The notes: generated from the sequence alone by a model not told the origin. DNA of 64,000 bases from Clostridium_AD estertheticum_D (GCF_018861295.1 NZ_JAHLDM010000007.1:144874-208873); one strand, 5' to 3'; counted from the first letter of the stretch, positions 34,465 to 43,406 are shown. Made by a program: numbers and translations.

Positions 34465-36051
34465 TTATACTATATATTTAGTTACTAATTCATTAAACTC
34501 ATCCACGTTTTGTTCCATCCAAGTAGTGAAGTCTTTGTTTGAATTATCTACGGCACTTGCAAGTTCAAATAAAAATTCTGGCACATCCACTTGTTTAATA
34601 TCTCCATAAATTTTACTGAGCTTTGTTTTACCTATCCCAAGGTCTCCACCAATATGTAATTCAAATACATTTGTAAGTTCATCTTGAATCTTTTTCTTTT
34701 TACCGCGGAATCCAATTGTTCCTATTTCATGTACGGAGCAAGAATTAGTGCATCCGGATATATGAACAGGAGGCAATATATCTTTTGAAAAGTTTTTTTC
34801 TTTAAAATAGCTTAAAATCTCTTTTAAAGTGGTCTGGCTTTCTAATATTCCCATTTGACAAGTAGGAACTCCAATGCAGCAAGTTGAATATTCAAGTGAA
34901 GTATTTCCACCCATTTCCTCCGTTAAGTCAAGTAATATTTGTGCTTCCTTTCCGTTCAAATTCCTAATATATAATCCTTCTGACATAGTTAATCTTATTT
35001 CTATATCGTCCATACCATCCATCTTATTCATACCATCTATCTTATTCATACCATCTATTTTATCTAATATTAGTTTTAAATGCTTTGTTCTTAATTGTCC
35101 TCCCATTGGATGAACATACACACTGTATAACCCATTTTGTTTTTGTGAAATTAGTCTTGGACTTTTTATAGAAGTTTCAATACCAGTCTTATCATAAACC
35201 TTGTTTTCTACCTTGATTTTCAAATTGCCTTTAGCCTTAACCTTCTCCAAATAACTATTATAACAATTTATGAATTTCTCGTCACCCATTCTTTCCTTAA
35301 TATATCTTATACGAGCTTTTCCTTTGTTTACATAATCACCTTCATTAATAAAAAGCTCAGTTAATGCTTCAACATGATATAGAATATCCTCAGGATTTAT
35401 TAATTGACCACTGGAAACAGATAATCTTGAATTATTTCCTATTCCACCACCTAAATATACTTTGAAATATTTGGTTCCATTTTCAATAACCGCTAAAAAG
35501 CCTAAATCAGTAGCAGTTACGTGTGACTCATCTTTGTCGTTACTTGAAAATGCAACTTTAAATTTTCTTGGTAGTTTATATGTATATATCTTATCTAAAA
35601 AATGTTGACCCACCGCAGTTGCATAAGGTGATATATCAAAAACCTCATTTTTTTCTACCCCCGATAGTGGTGATGCAGAAACATTTCTAGGATAATTACC
35701 GCCTGAACCCCTTACGTATAACTCTTTGTTTATACCTTCCTTCATAATATTACAAACTTCATCTATAGTAATTCCATGTAATTGCATTGCTTGACGAGTA
35801 GTTATATGTATATTTTCTACTTTATATCTATTTGCAAAGTCATAAATTTGTTTAAGATCCTTTATAGAAGCTATCCCAGCTGGCATTCTAAATCTTACCA
35901 TAAAATCCTTGCCATTACGCTCGGCATATACTCCCATACCACCAGAAGCTCCTTTAAAATCCATCTTACTCATTTCACCACTTAAAAATTTATTACCAAG
36001 TGCTCTAAACCCTTCAATTTCAGAAAGAAGAATCTCATTTAAATTGTTCAT
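34465..36051 (-). CDS. Siroheme [4Fe-4S] nitrite/sulfite reductase
   Basis: 528 residues from ATG at 36051, placed 10 bases after AAAGGAATG. Two ferredoxin-like halves and two siroheme-binding halves are visible. Cluster/siroheme ligands: Cys in CCIGVPTCQMG (near 407-413) and SGCTNSCSVHEIG (near 449-453), i.e. CX5C...CX3C, all present. Substrate-side basic motifs include ITTRQAMQLHG and YVRGSGGNYPRNV. It is ferredoxin-dependent by length and lacks flavin domains. It reduces nitrite to ammonia or sulfite to sulfide in the cytoplasm; which one cannot be settled. It carries an unusual in-frame tandem repeat near residue 340. A LysR gene is divergent from it. Confidence 0.92.
   Translation of the reverse strand: MNNLNEILLSEIEGFRALGNKFLSGEMSKMDFKGASGGMGVYAERNGKDFMVRFRMPAGIASIKDLKQIYDFANRYKVENIHITTRQAMQLHGITIDEVCNIMKEGINKELYVRGSGGNYPRNVSASPLSGVEKNEVFDISPYATAVGQHFLDKIYTYKLPRKFKVAFSSNDKDESHVTATDLGFLAVIENGTKYFKVYLGGGIGNNSRLSVSSGQLINPEDILYHVEALTELFINEGDYVNKGKARIRYIKERMGDEKFINCYNSYLEKVKAKGNLKIKVENKVYDKTGIETSIKSPRLISQKQNGLYSVYVHPMGGQLRTKHLKLILDKIDGMNKIDGMNKMDGMDDIEIRLTMSEGLYIRNLNGKEAQILLDLTEEMGGNTSLEYSTCCIGVPTCQMGILESQTTLKEILSYFKEKNFSKDILPPVHISGCTNSCSVHEIGTIGFRGKKKKIQDELTNVFELHIGGDLGIGKTKLSKIYGDIKQVDVPEFLFELASAVDNSNKDFTTWMEQNVDEFNELVTKYIV
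35011..35064 (-). repeat. In-frame 18-bp tandem repeat inside the reductase gene
   Basis: Three copies of an 18-base unit (CATACCATCTATCTTATT on the plus strand, with one or two changes), encoding DGMNKI-like units (KIDGMNKIDGMNKMDGMDD). Copy number may vary without breaking the frame. Confidence 0.9.
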
Positions 36052-36110
36052 TTGTATCATTCCTTTCGTATTGCAACATACATCTGACTATAGTATACTT
36101 GTTTTTAACC

Positions 36111-36145
36111 AATAAGTATAATACATGTTTTCTATAATACTTATT
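36111..36145. promoter_or_regulatory. Inverted repeat between reductase and lysR, likely LysR operator
   Basis: AATAAGTAT (36111-36119) and ATACTTATT (36137-36145), 17 bases apart, in the 122-base divergent promoter region. LysR proteins bind such partly palindromic sites near their own promoter. Confidence 0.65.
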
Positions 36146-36173
36146 AGTATTTCTGATAGGTAGGGTGATAATT

Positions 36174-37064
36174 TTGATAGAGGAATTAAAAACTTTTATT
36201 GCTGTTGTAGACAAAAAAAGCTTCACAAAAGCTGCAGTCACAATCAAGATATCTCAGCCAAGTGTTAGTTTACACATTAAAATTCTAGAAAAAAAGTTTA
36301 ATACGAAATTGATAGAAAGATCAAATAAACAAAGAAATATATTAATTACACAAACTGGAGAAATCTTATACAAAAAAGCTAAACAAATAATATCACTAAT
36401 TGATGACACAAAAGATGAACTTAACAATTATCATGATTCCACCTCAGGAACTTTAAAAATCGGCGCAAGCATGACTATAGGTGAATTCCTACTACCCTCA
36501 ATATTAGGAGAATTTATTAAAGAGTTTCCAAACATAAAACTAGAAGTCGCTATTGAAAACACCCATAATATTTATGAAAAGTTTAAAAACTATGATATTG
36601 ATATTGCTTTAACTGAAGGCAGCGTCCCTGCACATAACTATACTTCTAGAAACTTTTATAAAGATACAATGGTTGTTGTAACTCCAAATTCTTTTACCTA
36701 TGATAAAAATATTGGCCTTAAACCTAACTTGTCAAATCAAACTTGGATGCATAGGGAAGAAGGTTCTGGAACTGGTGAGTATCTAAATATATTTTTAAAT
36801 ACAGAAGGTATATCTCCAAAGAATTTTATTATTCTTGGAAGTAATTACGCAATTAAAGAAGCTGTTAAAAACAATTTAGGTGTAACTTTTATCTCATCTT
36901 TAGTAGTTGATGATGCCGCTACTAACAATGAACTTAAAATTATAGCTACTGAGACAAAATATAATAGGTTTTTTTCTTATTTAGTTCATGAGAAAAACTT
37001 ATCAAAGATTGCTACATTATTTGTTGAGAAACTAGAAAAGTTTAGTAAACGGAATATTACATAG
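36174..37064 (+). CDS. LysR family transcriptional regulator
   Basis: 296 residues from TTG at 36174, 6 bases after AGGGTGAT; GTG at 36165 is the alternative. Winged HTH in residues 1-60: ELKTFIAVVDKKSFTKAA and ISQPSVSLHIKILEKKF. Periplasmic-binding-like effector domain from about 88 (LKIGASMTIGEFLLPSIL). Similar in layout to CysL/YtlI-type regulators. It is divergent from the nitrite/sulfite reductase and most likely controls it; the effector is unknown. Confidence 0.92.
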   Translation: MIEELKTFIAVVDKKSFTKAAVTIKISQPSVSLHIKILEKKFNTKLIERSNKQRNILITQTGEILYKKAKQIISLIDDTKDELNNYHDSTSGTLKIGASMTIGEFLLPSILGEFIKEFPNIKLEVAIENTHNIYEKFKNYDIDIALTEGSVPAHNYTSRNFYKDTMVVVTPNSFTYDKNIGLKPNLSNQTWMHREEGSGTGEYLNIFLNTEGISPKNFIILGSNYAIKEAVKNNLGVTFISSLVVDDAATNNELKIIATETKYNRFFSYLVHEKNLSKIATLFVEKLEKFSKRNIT

Positions 37065-37116
37065 CTGCCATATCACCCTCTTGATTACTTCTATATCTTC
37101 ATATTATCTCAAATAA

Positions 37117-37157
37117 AAAAAGCACTTACATCCACTGCTTTGAATGTAAGTACTTTT
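37117..37157. terminator. Bidirectional terminator
   Basis: AAAAGC-ACTTACAT/ATGTAAGT-ACTTTT hairpin between the convergent lysR and dehydrogenase genes. Confidence 0.82.
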
Positions 37158-37166
37158 ATAATAAAA

Positions 37167-38144
37167 TTATTTTAATACATCCGTATTAACACAATCATCA
37201 GGATTTTCACCATTTAGGACTTTGATAATATTTTCAGCTGCGACTAATCCCATATTTGTTCTTGTTTCCATTGTTGCTGAAGAAATACGAGGAACAATTG
37301 AAACATTGTACATATCTAGAAGTTCTGGTTCAATATTTGGTTCATGTTCAAATACATCAAGTCCTGCTCCCCATATTTCACCATCTTTGAGGGCTTTAAC
37401 TAATGCTTTTTCGTTAATTACCGGCCCACTACATGTATTAACAATAACTGAAGTATTTTTCATAATAGAAAACTCTTTCTCTCCTATATAATGAATAGTA
37501 GACGGTAAAAGTGGCACATGTAATGATACAAAATCAGCTTCTTTAAGTAGCGTTTCTTTATCTACATAAATAGCACCAAGTTCTTTTTCCATTTTATAAT
37601 TTCTAACTATATCAGTATAGAGTATTTTCATATCAAAAGCCTTAGCTTTCTTTGCAAAGTTAAACCCAATTCGCCCTGCTCCTACAACACCTAATGTCTT
37701 GCCGGTAATTTCACGCCCAAGAAACATCATAGGGTCACAAGACTCATAAGCACCATTTCTTGTGAATTTATCCGCTGCCACGATCCTTCTAGAAACAACC
37801 ATGAGTAGTGTCCATGCAAGATCTGCAGTAGCATCATCTAATACGCGAGGAGTGTTTGTAATTATTATTCCCTGTTTGGTAGCCGTAGCTATATCAATAT
37901 TGCTGTAACCCACACCGTAATTAGCAAAAATTTTACATTTGTTCCCCGCTGACTCAAGTGTCTCTTTATCTATATTATCAGTTAAAAGACATAAAACAGC
38001 ATCCTTATCTTTTACCTTCTCAATAAGTTCTTCTCTTAATAAACCTCTATCACAAGGATTTATTTCTACGTCAAAATGCTTTCTTAAAAGTTCAATAGCC
38101 TCATCTGGAATTTTTCTTGTTACGTAAACCTTTTTTTTATCCAC
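37167..38144 (-). CDS. D-2-hydroxyacid dehydrogenase family protein, altered active site
   Basis: 325 residues. NAD-binding GVVGAGRIGFNFAKKAKAF near residue 147 with acidic YTD after it; VGYSNIDI near 75; catalytic Glu retained in DVFEHEP near 263. Two other catalytic positions differ from family norm: the Arg in NxxRG reads NTCSGP (Ser) and the His in PHxGSAT reads VPRISSAT (Arg). Without them normal reduction of glyoxylate/hydroxypyruvate or similar 2-keto acids seems unlikely, so it may be a changed-specificity or inactive form. GTG start follows GAGGAGG. The next upstream gene (38181) is 36 bases away on the same strand. Confidence 0.9.
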   Translation of the reverse strand: MDKKKVYVTRKIPDEAIELLRKHFDVEINPCDRGLLREELIEKVKDKDAVLCLLTDNIDKETLESAGNKCKIFANYGVGYSNIDIATATKQGIIITNTPRVLDDATADLAWTLLMVVSRRIVAADKFTRNGAYESCDPMMFLGREITGKTLGVVGAGRIGFNFAKKAKAFDMKILYTDIVRNYKMEKELGAIYVDKETLLKEADFVSLHVPLLPSTIHYIGEKEFSIMKNTSVIVNTCSGPVINEKALVKALKDGEIWGAGLDVFEHEPNIEPELLDMYNVSIVPRISSATMETRTNMGLVAAENIIKVLNGENPDDCVNTDVLK

Positions 38145-38180
38145 AGATTATACCTCCTCTAAATACTAGACCCATTGATC

Positions 38181-38891
38181 TCATAGCTTCTCAAATATAA
38201 GTTCATTTTTAAGTTTCCCTATTTCTTTTATAATCATCATTTTTCTAAAACAATATGTTATTTTTCTTGCCTTATTTTCAGGAATTTTCAACGTTTTCGC
38301 CAAGTTTTTGTTTGTAAAATTTTCTGGCAATTCATCTGGTAAAAATATCAAGAAATCCTTCTCTTCTTTAAAAGTGATTTTCTCCATTACCTCTAAAAGC
38401 TTATGATCCACTATGCTTATACCTTTTCTTCTCCAACTTCCTTTACCATCCTTGCATCTTATCTCTTCTTCTTTAATCATTAGGATTTCCAATATAAAAT
38501 TATCTGATCCCATTAAATCAGGTATCCTAATTAATTCATCAAATAAATCAACTAACTTACCCTTTTTAGGTGACTTTCTTCTACTAATCACTATATCAGG
38601 TTCTTCTGTAGTTACTATATATTTTTCAGCAGCTATAGGATGTACAAGCATTACCTTATTATACTTAACTAATTCCCTAAGTTTATTGCGAATTGCACTA
38701 AAATTTTTTGTTTGTATTTCAATTAATGAATCTTCTCTAACTAAATCAATTACATATTTATCTACTTTCACCTCGAATCTATCTCCAGGCGTAACATACC
38801 ATTGTTTAATTGATGAATGCAAAGACTTCTCATTTTTTATATTTATTCCATTTTGTTCATAAATTAAAACTGTGTCTTCTACTTGTCCCAT
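38181..38891 (-). CDS. Conserved hypothetical protein, possible nuclease-like fold
   Basis: 236 residues, soluble. The N-terminal part has YVTPGDRFEVKVDKYVIDLV and SLIEIQTKNFSAIRNKL (near 56), an acidic-residue-then-EIQTKN pattern that recalls PD-(D/E)XK nucleases. The middle has RRKSPKKGKLVDLFDELI and WRRKGISIVDHKLL. The C-terminal 50 residues look like a winged helix (FTNKNLAKTLKIPENKARKI followed by TYCFRKM). I recall conserved proteins of this layout in anaerobes, of unknown function. It probably shares a transcript with the dehydrogenase gene downstream. Function unassigned. Confidence 0.65.
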   Translation of the reverse strand: MGQVEDTVLIYEQNGINIKNEKSLHSSIKQWYVTPGDRFEVKVDKYVIDLVREDSLIEIQTKNFSAIRNKLRELVKYNKVMLVHPIAAEKYIVTTEEPDIVISRRKSPKKGKLVDLFDELIRIPDLMGSDNFILEILMIKEEEIRCKDGKGSWRRKGISIVDHKLLEVMEKITFKEEKDFLIFLPDELPENFTNKNLAKTLKIPENKARKITYCFRKMMIIKEIGKLKNELIFEKL

Positions 38892-39138
38892 TTTTTCTCC
38901 TACCTCTATAATAAACCTCTAAAATTTTTCTTAGATTAAATAATCTAGCTATTATAATTATATATTAATTATAACAGAATTGTTATAAAAATAAAATTTA
39001 AACTGTAAAATAAAGTATATTACCAGCAAACGTCACTAGCACATATGATAAGGTAATATGCTAATAATCTATAAAGAGATGATTAATTGTGTATCAAAGC
39101 ATAATATAAAATAATATAATACTAAAAGGTGATGAAAT

Positions 39139-39630
39139 ATGAAAATTGTGATATTATCTGATACGCATGCAAAAAAACATAATGATAAACTTTTCAAATT
39201 AATAGACAATTTATTTAAAGAGGCTGATATGATAATTCATGCAGGTGATTATATTTCACCGAGCGTTGTATCAAAATTAAAAGAGCATGAGAATTTCGTT
39301 GGAGTATGGGGAAATAATGATAAACGTTATATAAGAGGTATATTAAATGAAAAAGAAATATTATCCATAGGAGGGTATAGAATTGGTCTATATCATGGTC
39401 ATGGCAACAGCAAAAATACACTAACCACAGCATATGATAAATTTATTAATGATAAGGTAGATATAATAATCTTTGGACACACTCATCAACCACTTATATT
39501 AACTAAAAATAAAGTGCTTATGATTAATCCCGGTTCACCCTCCTGCAAAAGACGTGAGCCATGGTATTCTTATGTTGTTTTAGAAATCGAAAATAAAAAA
39601 ATAGATGTCCACTTAAAATTTTTCAGCTGA
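39139..39630 (+). CDS. YfcE/MJ0936-type metallophosphoesterase
   Basis: 163 residues, usual length. Motifs in order: LSDTHAKK (near 6), IIHAGDYI (near 37), VWGNNDKR (near 59), LYHGHGN (near 80) and IFGHTHQP (near 115), followed by MINPGSPSCKR. These bind two metals (commonly Mn). Family members hydrolyse phosphodiesters in vitro; the physiological substrate is unclear. Start ATG follows AAAGGTGATG. Ends at a terminator shared with the convergent HMA gene. Confidence 0.93.
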   Translation: MKIVILSDTHAKKHNDKLFKLIDNLFKEADMIIHAGDYISPSVVSKLKEHENFVGVWGNNDKRYIRGILNEKEILSIGGYRIGLYHGHGNSKNTLTTAYDKFINDKVDIIIFGHTHQPLILTKNKVLMINPGSPSCKRREPWYSYVVLEIENKKIDVHLKFFS

Positions 39631-39659
39631 TATTATAATTTCTACAACTTTCAATTAAA

Positions 39660-39696
39660 AAAAAGTCCTACCATACTCATAAAGGTAGGACTTTTT
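39660..39696. terminator. Bidirectional terminator
   Basis: AAAAAGTCCTACC, loop, GGTAGGACTTTTT between convergent genes ending at 39630 and 39700. Confidence 0.9.
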
Positions 39697-39699
39697 ATG

Positions 39700-39912
39700 T
39701 TAATATTCTTCAACTTCAGTAACTTCATATCCTGCTTCTTCAATAGCTTCTGAGATATCATTATCTGTTGTTTCATCTTCAAATTCTGCCATTGCAAATT
39801 TTTCTTCTAAATCAACTTTTACTTTAGTAGCACCAATGTCTAGTAATGTTTCTTTTACATGACTTACACAATGTGAACAACTCATTCCATCAATATATAT
39901 TTTTTTCTTCAT
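39700..39912 (-). CDS. Second HMA-domain metal chaperone (CopZ-like)
   Basis: 70 residues, closely similar to the protein at 21684: same start (MKKKIY-x-GMSC) with CxxC in GMSCSHCVSHVKETL, and more acidic in the second half (EDETTDNDISEAIEEAGYEV). It stands alone, with no ATPase or regulator beside it. Likely Cu(I)-binding chaperone or buffer; metal is inferred. RBS AAAGGAG. Confidence 0.88.
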   Translation of the reverse strand: MKKKIYIDGMSCSHCVSHVKETLLDIGATKVKVDLEEKFAMAEFEDETTDNDISEAIEEAGYEVTEVEEY

Positions 39913-40203
39913 TTAAAATTCTCCTTTCAATTGTTTAAATTACATTCTTATATATTTAAATTTAAATTTATATATTTAAATTTATAATTATATCCTCTAC
40001 TAAGTTAACTTAGTTTTATATTAGTCTCTTAAATGCCATTTGTCTATATGTATTTAATAAAATCCATATTGAACTAGTAATATATGCTTTTATGTTTCAT
40101 TTTACTTATTTTGTAATTGCAAACAAATTGTAGCATATTAAGTGTCACTATTCAAGTTTTTACATACTTTATTTATTTTATTATTAGCATCCAAAATAAA
40201 ATT
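39913..40203. other. AT-rich intergenic region with short repeats
   Basis: 291 bases upstream of the HMA gene and past the end of hydF. It holds a near-duplicate TATATATTTAAATTTA element around 39950-39985 and no recognisable gene or RNA. Confidence 0.5.
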
Positions 40204-41409
40204 CTATTCAAAAGCACTTAGTACCCTATCTAATATGCCATTAATGTGAGCTATAGCTATACCAAAGTTGGTAATAGGTAGTTCTACTATATTAGCTTTT
40301 TCAATCCTTGACATTAATTGTTGTCTATTAAACATACAAGCTCCACAATGAACTATTAACTTATACGCGCTTAGGTCTTCTGGAAAACCACTACCTGCAC
40401 AAACCGTTATATCTAGATTCCCGCCGACCTTCTCGTTAAGCCATTTGGGTAGTTTCTCTCTACCTATGTCACCTTCAAGTGGATGATGAGTACAAGCTTC
40501 TGCTATTAGTACCTTATCTCCTGGTTTCAATGTATCAATAGCTCTTGCCCCTTTAACTAAGGTATCTAAATCTCCCTTGTACCTCGCCATAAGTATGGAG
40601 AATGAAGTAAGTGGTACATCTTTTGGAATAATAGAATTAACTTTTTTAAATACCTGTGAGTCTGTAATCACCAAATCCGGTTTAACCTTTAGTGCAGCTA
40701 AAATATCGCCTAGCTCACTATCCTTTACAACAAGGGCCATAACATCATTATCAAGTAGATCCCTTATAATTTGAACCTGTGGCAATATTAGTCTTCCTTT
40801 TGGCGCTTGGATATCTTGTGGTGCTACAACTAATACTATTGACTTTGGTTTTACTATGTCACCTACAATTGTATTTTTCTCAAAATCAGCTGGTGCGGCA
40901 TCCATAATTGCTTTTTTTAATTCATCAATATTTATTCTATCTTTAGCACTAACCTTAACAAAATCTATGCCTATTATCTTTTGGATGCTGGTAATTTCGG
41001 TTTTCCCTAGCACTACTCCATTTTCATCGATTTTATTTATAACTCCTACTACAGGGATTTTTCTATTTTTTAAATCTTCATACCATGTTTTTTCAAATGT
41101 TAAATCCTTCTCATTACCATCTATAACCAAAAGAGCTAAATCGGTTTTATCCATAACTTCCTTAGTTTTTTTGATTCTAAGTTCACCTATTTCTCCATCA
41201 TCATCAAGTCCTGCAGTGTCTATAATCACAACTGGTCCTATTGGAAGTAATTCCATAGCCTTATATACTGGGTCCGTTGTGGTTCCTGCTAAACTAGAAA
41301 CTAATGCAATGTCCTGATTTGTAAGTGCATTAATTAAACTTGATTTTCCCACATTTCTTTTTCCAAATATAGCTATATGAAGTCTATTAGAATTTGGTGT
41401 TTGCTGCAT
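40204..41409 (-). CDS. hydF: [FeFe]-hydrogenase maturation GTPase HydF
   Basis: 401 residues. GTPase domain: GKRNVGKSSLINAL near residue 16 (P-loop), G3 DTAGLDDDGE near 60, NKID near 124. Dimerisation region in the middle (about 180-270). C-terminal FeS domain with EACTHHPLEGD near 306 and HCGACMFNRQQ near 356, giving the CxH...CxxC cluster ligands. HydF is the scaffold on which the two-iron subcluster of the H-cluster is built before delivery to hydrogenase; HydE and HydG are not in the window. Start follows GAGGAGG. Confidence 0.95.
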   Translation of the reverse strand: MQQTPNSNRLHIAIFGKRNVGKSSLINALTNQDIALVSSLAGTTTDPVYKAMELLPIGPVVIIDTAGLDDDGEIGELRIKKTKEVMDKTDLALLVIDGNEKDLTFEKTWYEDLKNRKIPVVGVINKIDENGVVLGKTEITSIQKIIGIDFVKVSAKDRINIDELKKAIMDAAPADFEKNTIVGDIVKPKSIVLVVAPQDIQAPKGRLILPQVQIIRDLLDNDVMALVVKDSELGDILAALKVKPDLVITDSQVFKKVNSIIPKDVPLTSFSILMARYKGDLDTLVKGARAIDTLKPGDKVLIAEACTHHPLEGDIGREKLPKWLNEKVGGNLDITVCAGSGFPEDLSAYKLIVHCGACMFNRQQLMSRIEKANIVELPITNFGIAIAHINGILDRVLSAFE

Positions 41410-41620
41410 ACTATATGCCTCCTCTTTCTTCTTTTGAAATTGGTTTTATTTCTCTATACAATCAGAAAATTCTAGGCTTATTATATATCGTAATTATATA
41501 AAATTCAAGCATCAATTAATAGTAAATAATGTCTCATATTTTGATTTTAGTAATATACTGTTTTAATAGATTTTTCTTTGGGTATACTAATATCAACAAA
41601 AACTAAAGGTGAGTGATACT

Positions 41621-42391
41621 ATGAATTTTATGAAAAAAAGTATTGTTATAATTTTTACAACCACTATTATTTGTTTCTTATTAGTCTATAGTTCACATGC
41701 AAATAGTGCTCAAAAAAGCATCCGAACATTTAACCCATCTAGTACTTCATTTAAAGATGGTGGTTACCTACATACTTCTAAATTTGTATATTTAACTTTT
41801 GATGATGGTCCTACGTACGTTGTTACAGATGCACTATTAGATGTATTAAAAAATGAAAAAGTTAAAGCTACTTTTTTTATAGTAGGAAAAGAAATTGAAG
41901 GAAAAGAATCTATCCTTAAGAGAATATATACCGAAGGTCATAGCATAGGTCTTCATACTTATAGCCATAATTTCAAAAAGATATATATAAGCTCAGATAA
42001 ATTCATCGATGAGATGGAAAAAACTTCTAATAAAATTCAAGAAATCACAGGCTTCACTTCTAAGATTATTAGGTTCCCTGGTGGTAGTTCAAAACGCTTA
42101 AATTCTCTTACTTTAGAAAAACTTCATAAAAAAGGCTTTAAAATATATGATTGGAATGTAGATGCAAGTGATGGCATCAACCCCAATTTAAGTGTCGCGC
42201 AACTTATTAAAAATGCAAAAATCATTAGAGGTAATGAAAACATAGCTATAATACTTATGCATTGCAATTCTAATAATAAAAATACTGTAAAATCACTGCC
42301 AAGCATTATAAAGTATTACCTTGATTTAGGTTATGAATTTAAAGCTATCACTAAAGATACACCTGAATATTATTATAAATTTAAGAATTAA
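41621..42391 (+). CDS. Polysaccharide deacetylase (NodB domain), secreted
   Basis: 256 residues from ATG at 41621, after AAAGGTGAGTGAT. Signal peptide/anchor 1-28 (SIVIIFTTTIICFLLVYSS). NodB motifs: YLTFDDGPT near residue 59, HSIGLHTYSHN near 108, RFPGGSS near 152, DWNVDASDG near 180 and IILMHCN near 213, all catalytic and metal residues present. It should deacetylate N-acetylglucosamine in peptidoglycan or another wall polymer outside the cell. Terminator follows at once. Confidence 0.93.
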   Translation: MNFMKKSIVIIFTTTIICFLLVYSSHANSAQKSIRTFNPSSTSFKDGGYLHTSKFVYLTFDDGPTYVVTDALLDVLKNEKVKATFFIVGKEIEGKESILKRIYTEGHSIGLHTYSHNFKKIYISSDKFIDEMEKTSNKIQEITGFTSKIIRFPGGSSKRLNSLTLEKLHKKGFKIYDWNVDASDGINPNLSVAQLIKNAKIIRGNENIAIILMHCNSNNKNTVKSLPSIIKYYLDLGYEFKAITKDTPEYYYKFKN

Positions 42392-42420
42392 AAAAACCTC
42401 ACTTTGCGGTGAGGTTTTTT
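42391..42420. terminator. Bidirectional terminator
   Basis: AAAAAACCTCAC, loop TTTGCG, GTGAGGTTTTTT, shared by the deacetylase gene and pssA. Confidence 0.92.
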
Positions 42421-42455
42421 AATATAATTGCATTAAAAATATTTTACTTACATTA

Positions 42456-42986
42456 TTATTGCTTTTTAAATTTAAACTTACTTACCATTAAATATGATAA
42501 CAAAACCATTAAAAACATTGTAGGGCCTAAATTTGATGCTCTATTAAACATAAAGAATGCATACAATGCTAAAAATGTACCTGTAATAGTGATAGGAATT
42601 CCTGAAAATACCCCATCAAAATCTGTAATATTATATTTTGCGAGTCTATATGCTCCTGCTACTGGAAATACTAAAACCATCAAATACCCAATTGGTCCAA
42701 GTCCTGCAAAATTATAAATACTAAATATTAATATAGAAGGTGCAACACCAAAAGATACTAAATCACATAATGAATCTAGTTCTTTACCGAGCTCTCCATC
42801 TACATTTAAAAACCTAGCTATTTTCCCATCATATCTATCAAATATTCCTGCTAAAAGAATAAATATCGCTGCTAATTTATAATTGCTGTCAAAACTCATA
42901 AGTATAGACAAAATGCCACAAGACATATTGCTTAAGGTGAAAATGTTAGGCACCGCATTCTTAATTTTTACCATCTTTTTTACCAT
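42456..42986 (-). CDS. pssA: CDP-diacylglycerol-serine O-phosphatidyltransferase
   Basis: 176 residues with about six helices. The CDP-alcohol phosphotransferase motif is complete near residue 49: DGKIARFLNVDGELGKELDS followed by LCD (DGx2ARx8Gx3Dx3D). The layout NVFTL-like start (AVPNIFTLSNMSCG) is typical of the small Gram-positive PssA. It makes phosphatidylserine from CDP-diacylglycerol and serine, the route to phosphatidylethanolamine; psd is not in the window. Start follows AGGAGTGAT. Confidence 0.92.
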   Translation of the reverse strand: MVKKMVKIKNAVPNIFTLSNMSCGILSILMSFDSNYKLAAIFILLAGIFDRYDGKIARFLNVDGELGKELDSLCDLVSFGVAPSILIFSIYNFAGLGPIGYLMVLVFPVAGAYRLAKYNITDFDGVFSGIPITITGTFLALYAFFMFNRASNLGPTMFLMVLLSYLMVSKFKFKKQ

Positions 42987-43112
42987 CTATATCACTCCTA
43001 TCATTATATAATTATAACATAGTGTTAGCAGTTATTCCTTAGTATTATATAACATTAATATTAAATTAACCTTAAATTTTGTTAATCTTAATATAAGCTA
43101 TGATTTTTTATT

Positions 43113-43349
43113 CTATTTTAAATCAGAGCGATTTTGAAGGTATTCAATAATTTTGTTTGGAGTTTCTATTTGTTTTCTTTCCATAAGCGCAGGATCAAGT
43201 TTAACATTAAAGTTATCTTCTATAGCTACAATAAGTTCAATTATCCCTAATGAATCCAATCTTCCCGTGTCAAATAAATTCACATTACTTTCTTCTCGTA
43301 AATCCTCACCAGTAATTTCTTCGAGTATACCATAAATTAATTCATTCAT
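43113..43349 (-). CDS. Acyl/aminoacyl carrier protein, DltC-like
   Basis: 78 residues, four-helix carrier. The phosphopantetheine attachment Ser is in TGRLDSLGIIELIVAIED (near residue 33). LFDTGRLDS and ETPNKIIEYL resemble DltC, the D-alanyl carrier for teichoic acid alanylation. No dltA, dltB or dltD is adjacent, so it is orphan here and could serve another pathway. RBS TGGAGGAA. Neighbouring genes (pssA, TVP38 protein) are on the same strand but spaced by over 50 bases. Confidence 0.85.
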   Translation of the reverse strand: MNELIYGILEEITGEDLREESNVNLFDTGRLDSLGIIELIVAIEDNFNVKLDPALMERKQIETPNKIIEYLQNRSDLK

Positions 43350-43406
43350 ATAAATTCCTCCATTTAATTAAGTTTTTGTAACTTATTACATATAATTTAA
43401 TATAAC

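Noticed and set aside
40856..41317. Plus-strand open frame of 153 codons
   Set aside because: It is antisense to hydF, whose GTPase motifs are intact.
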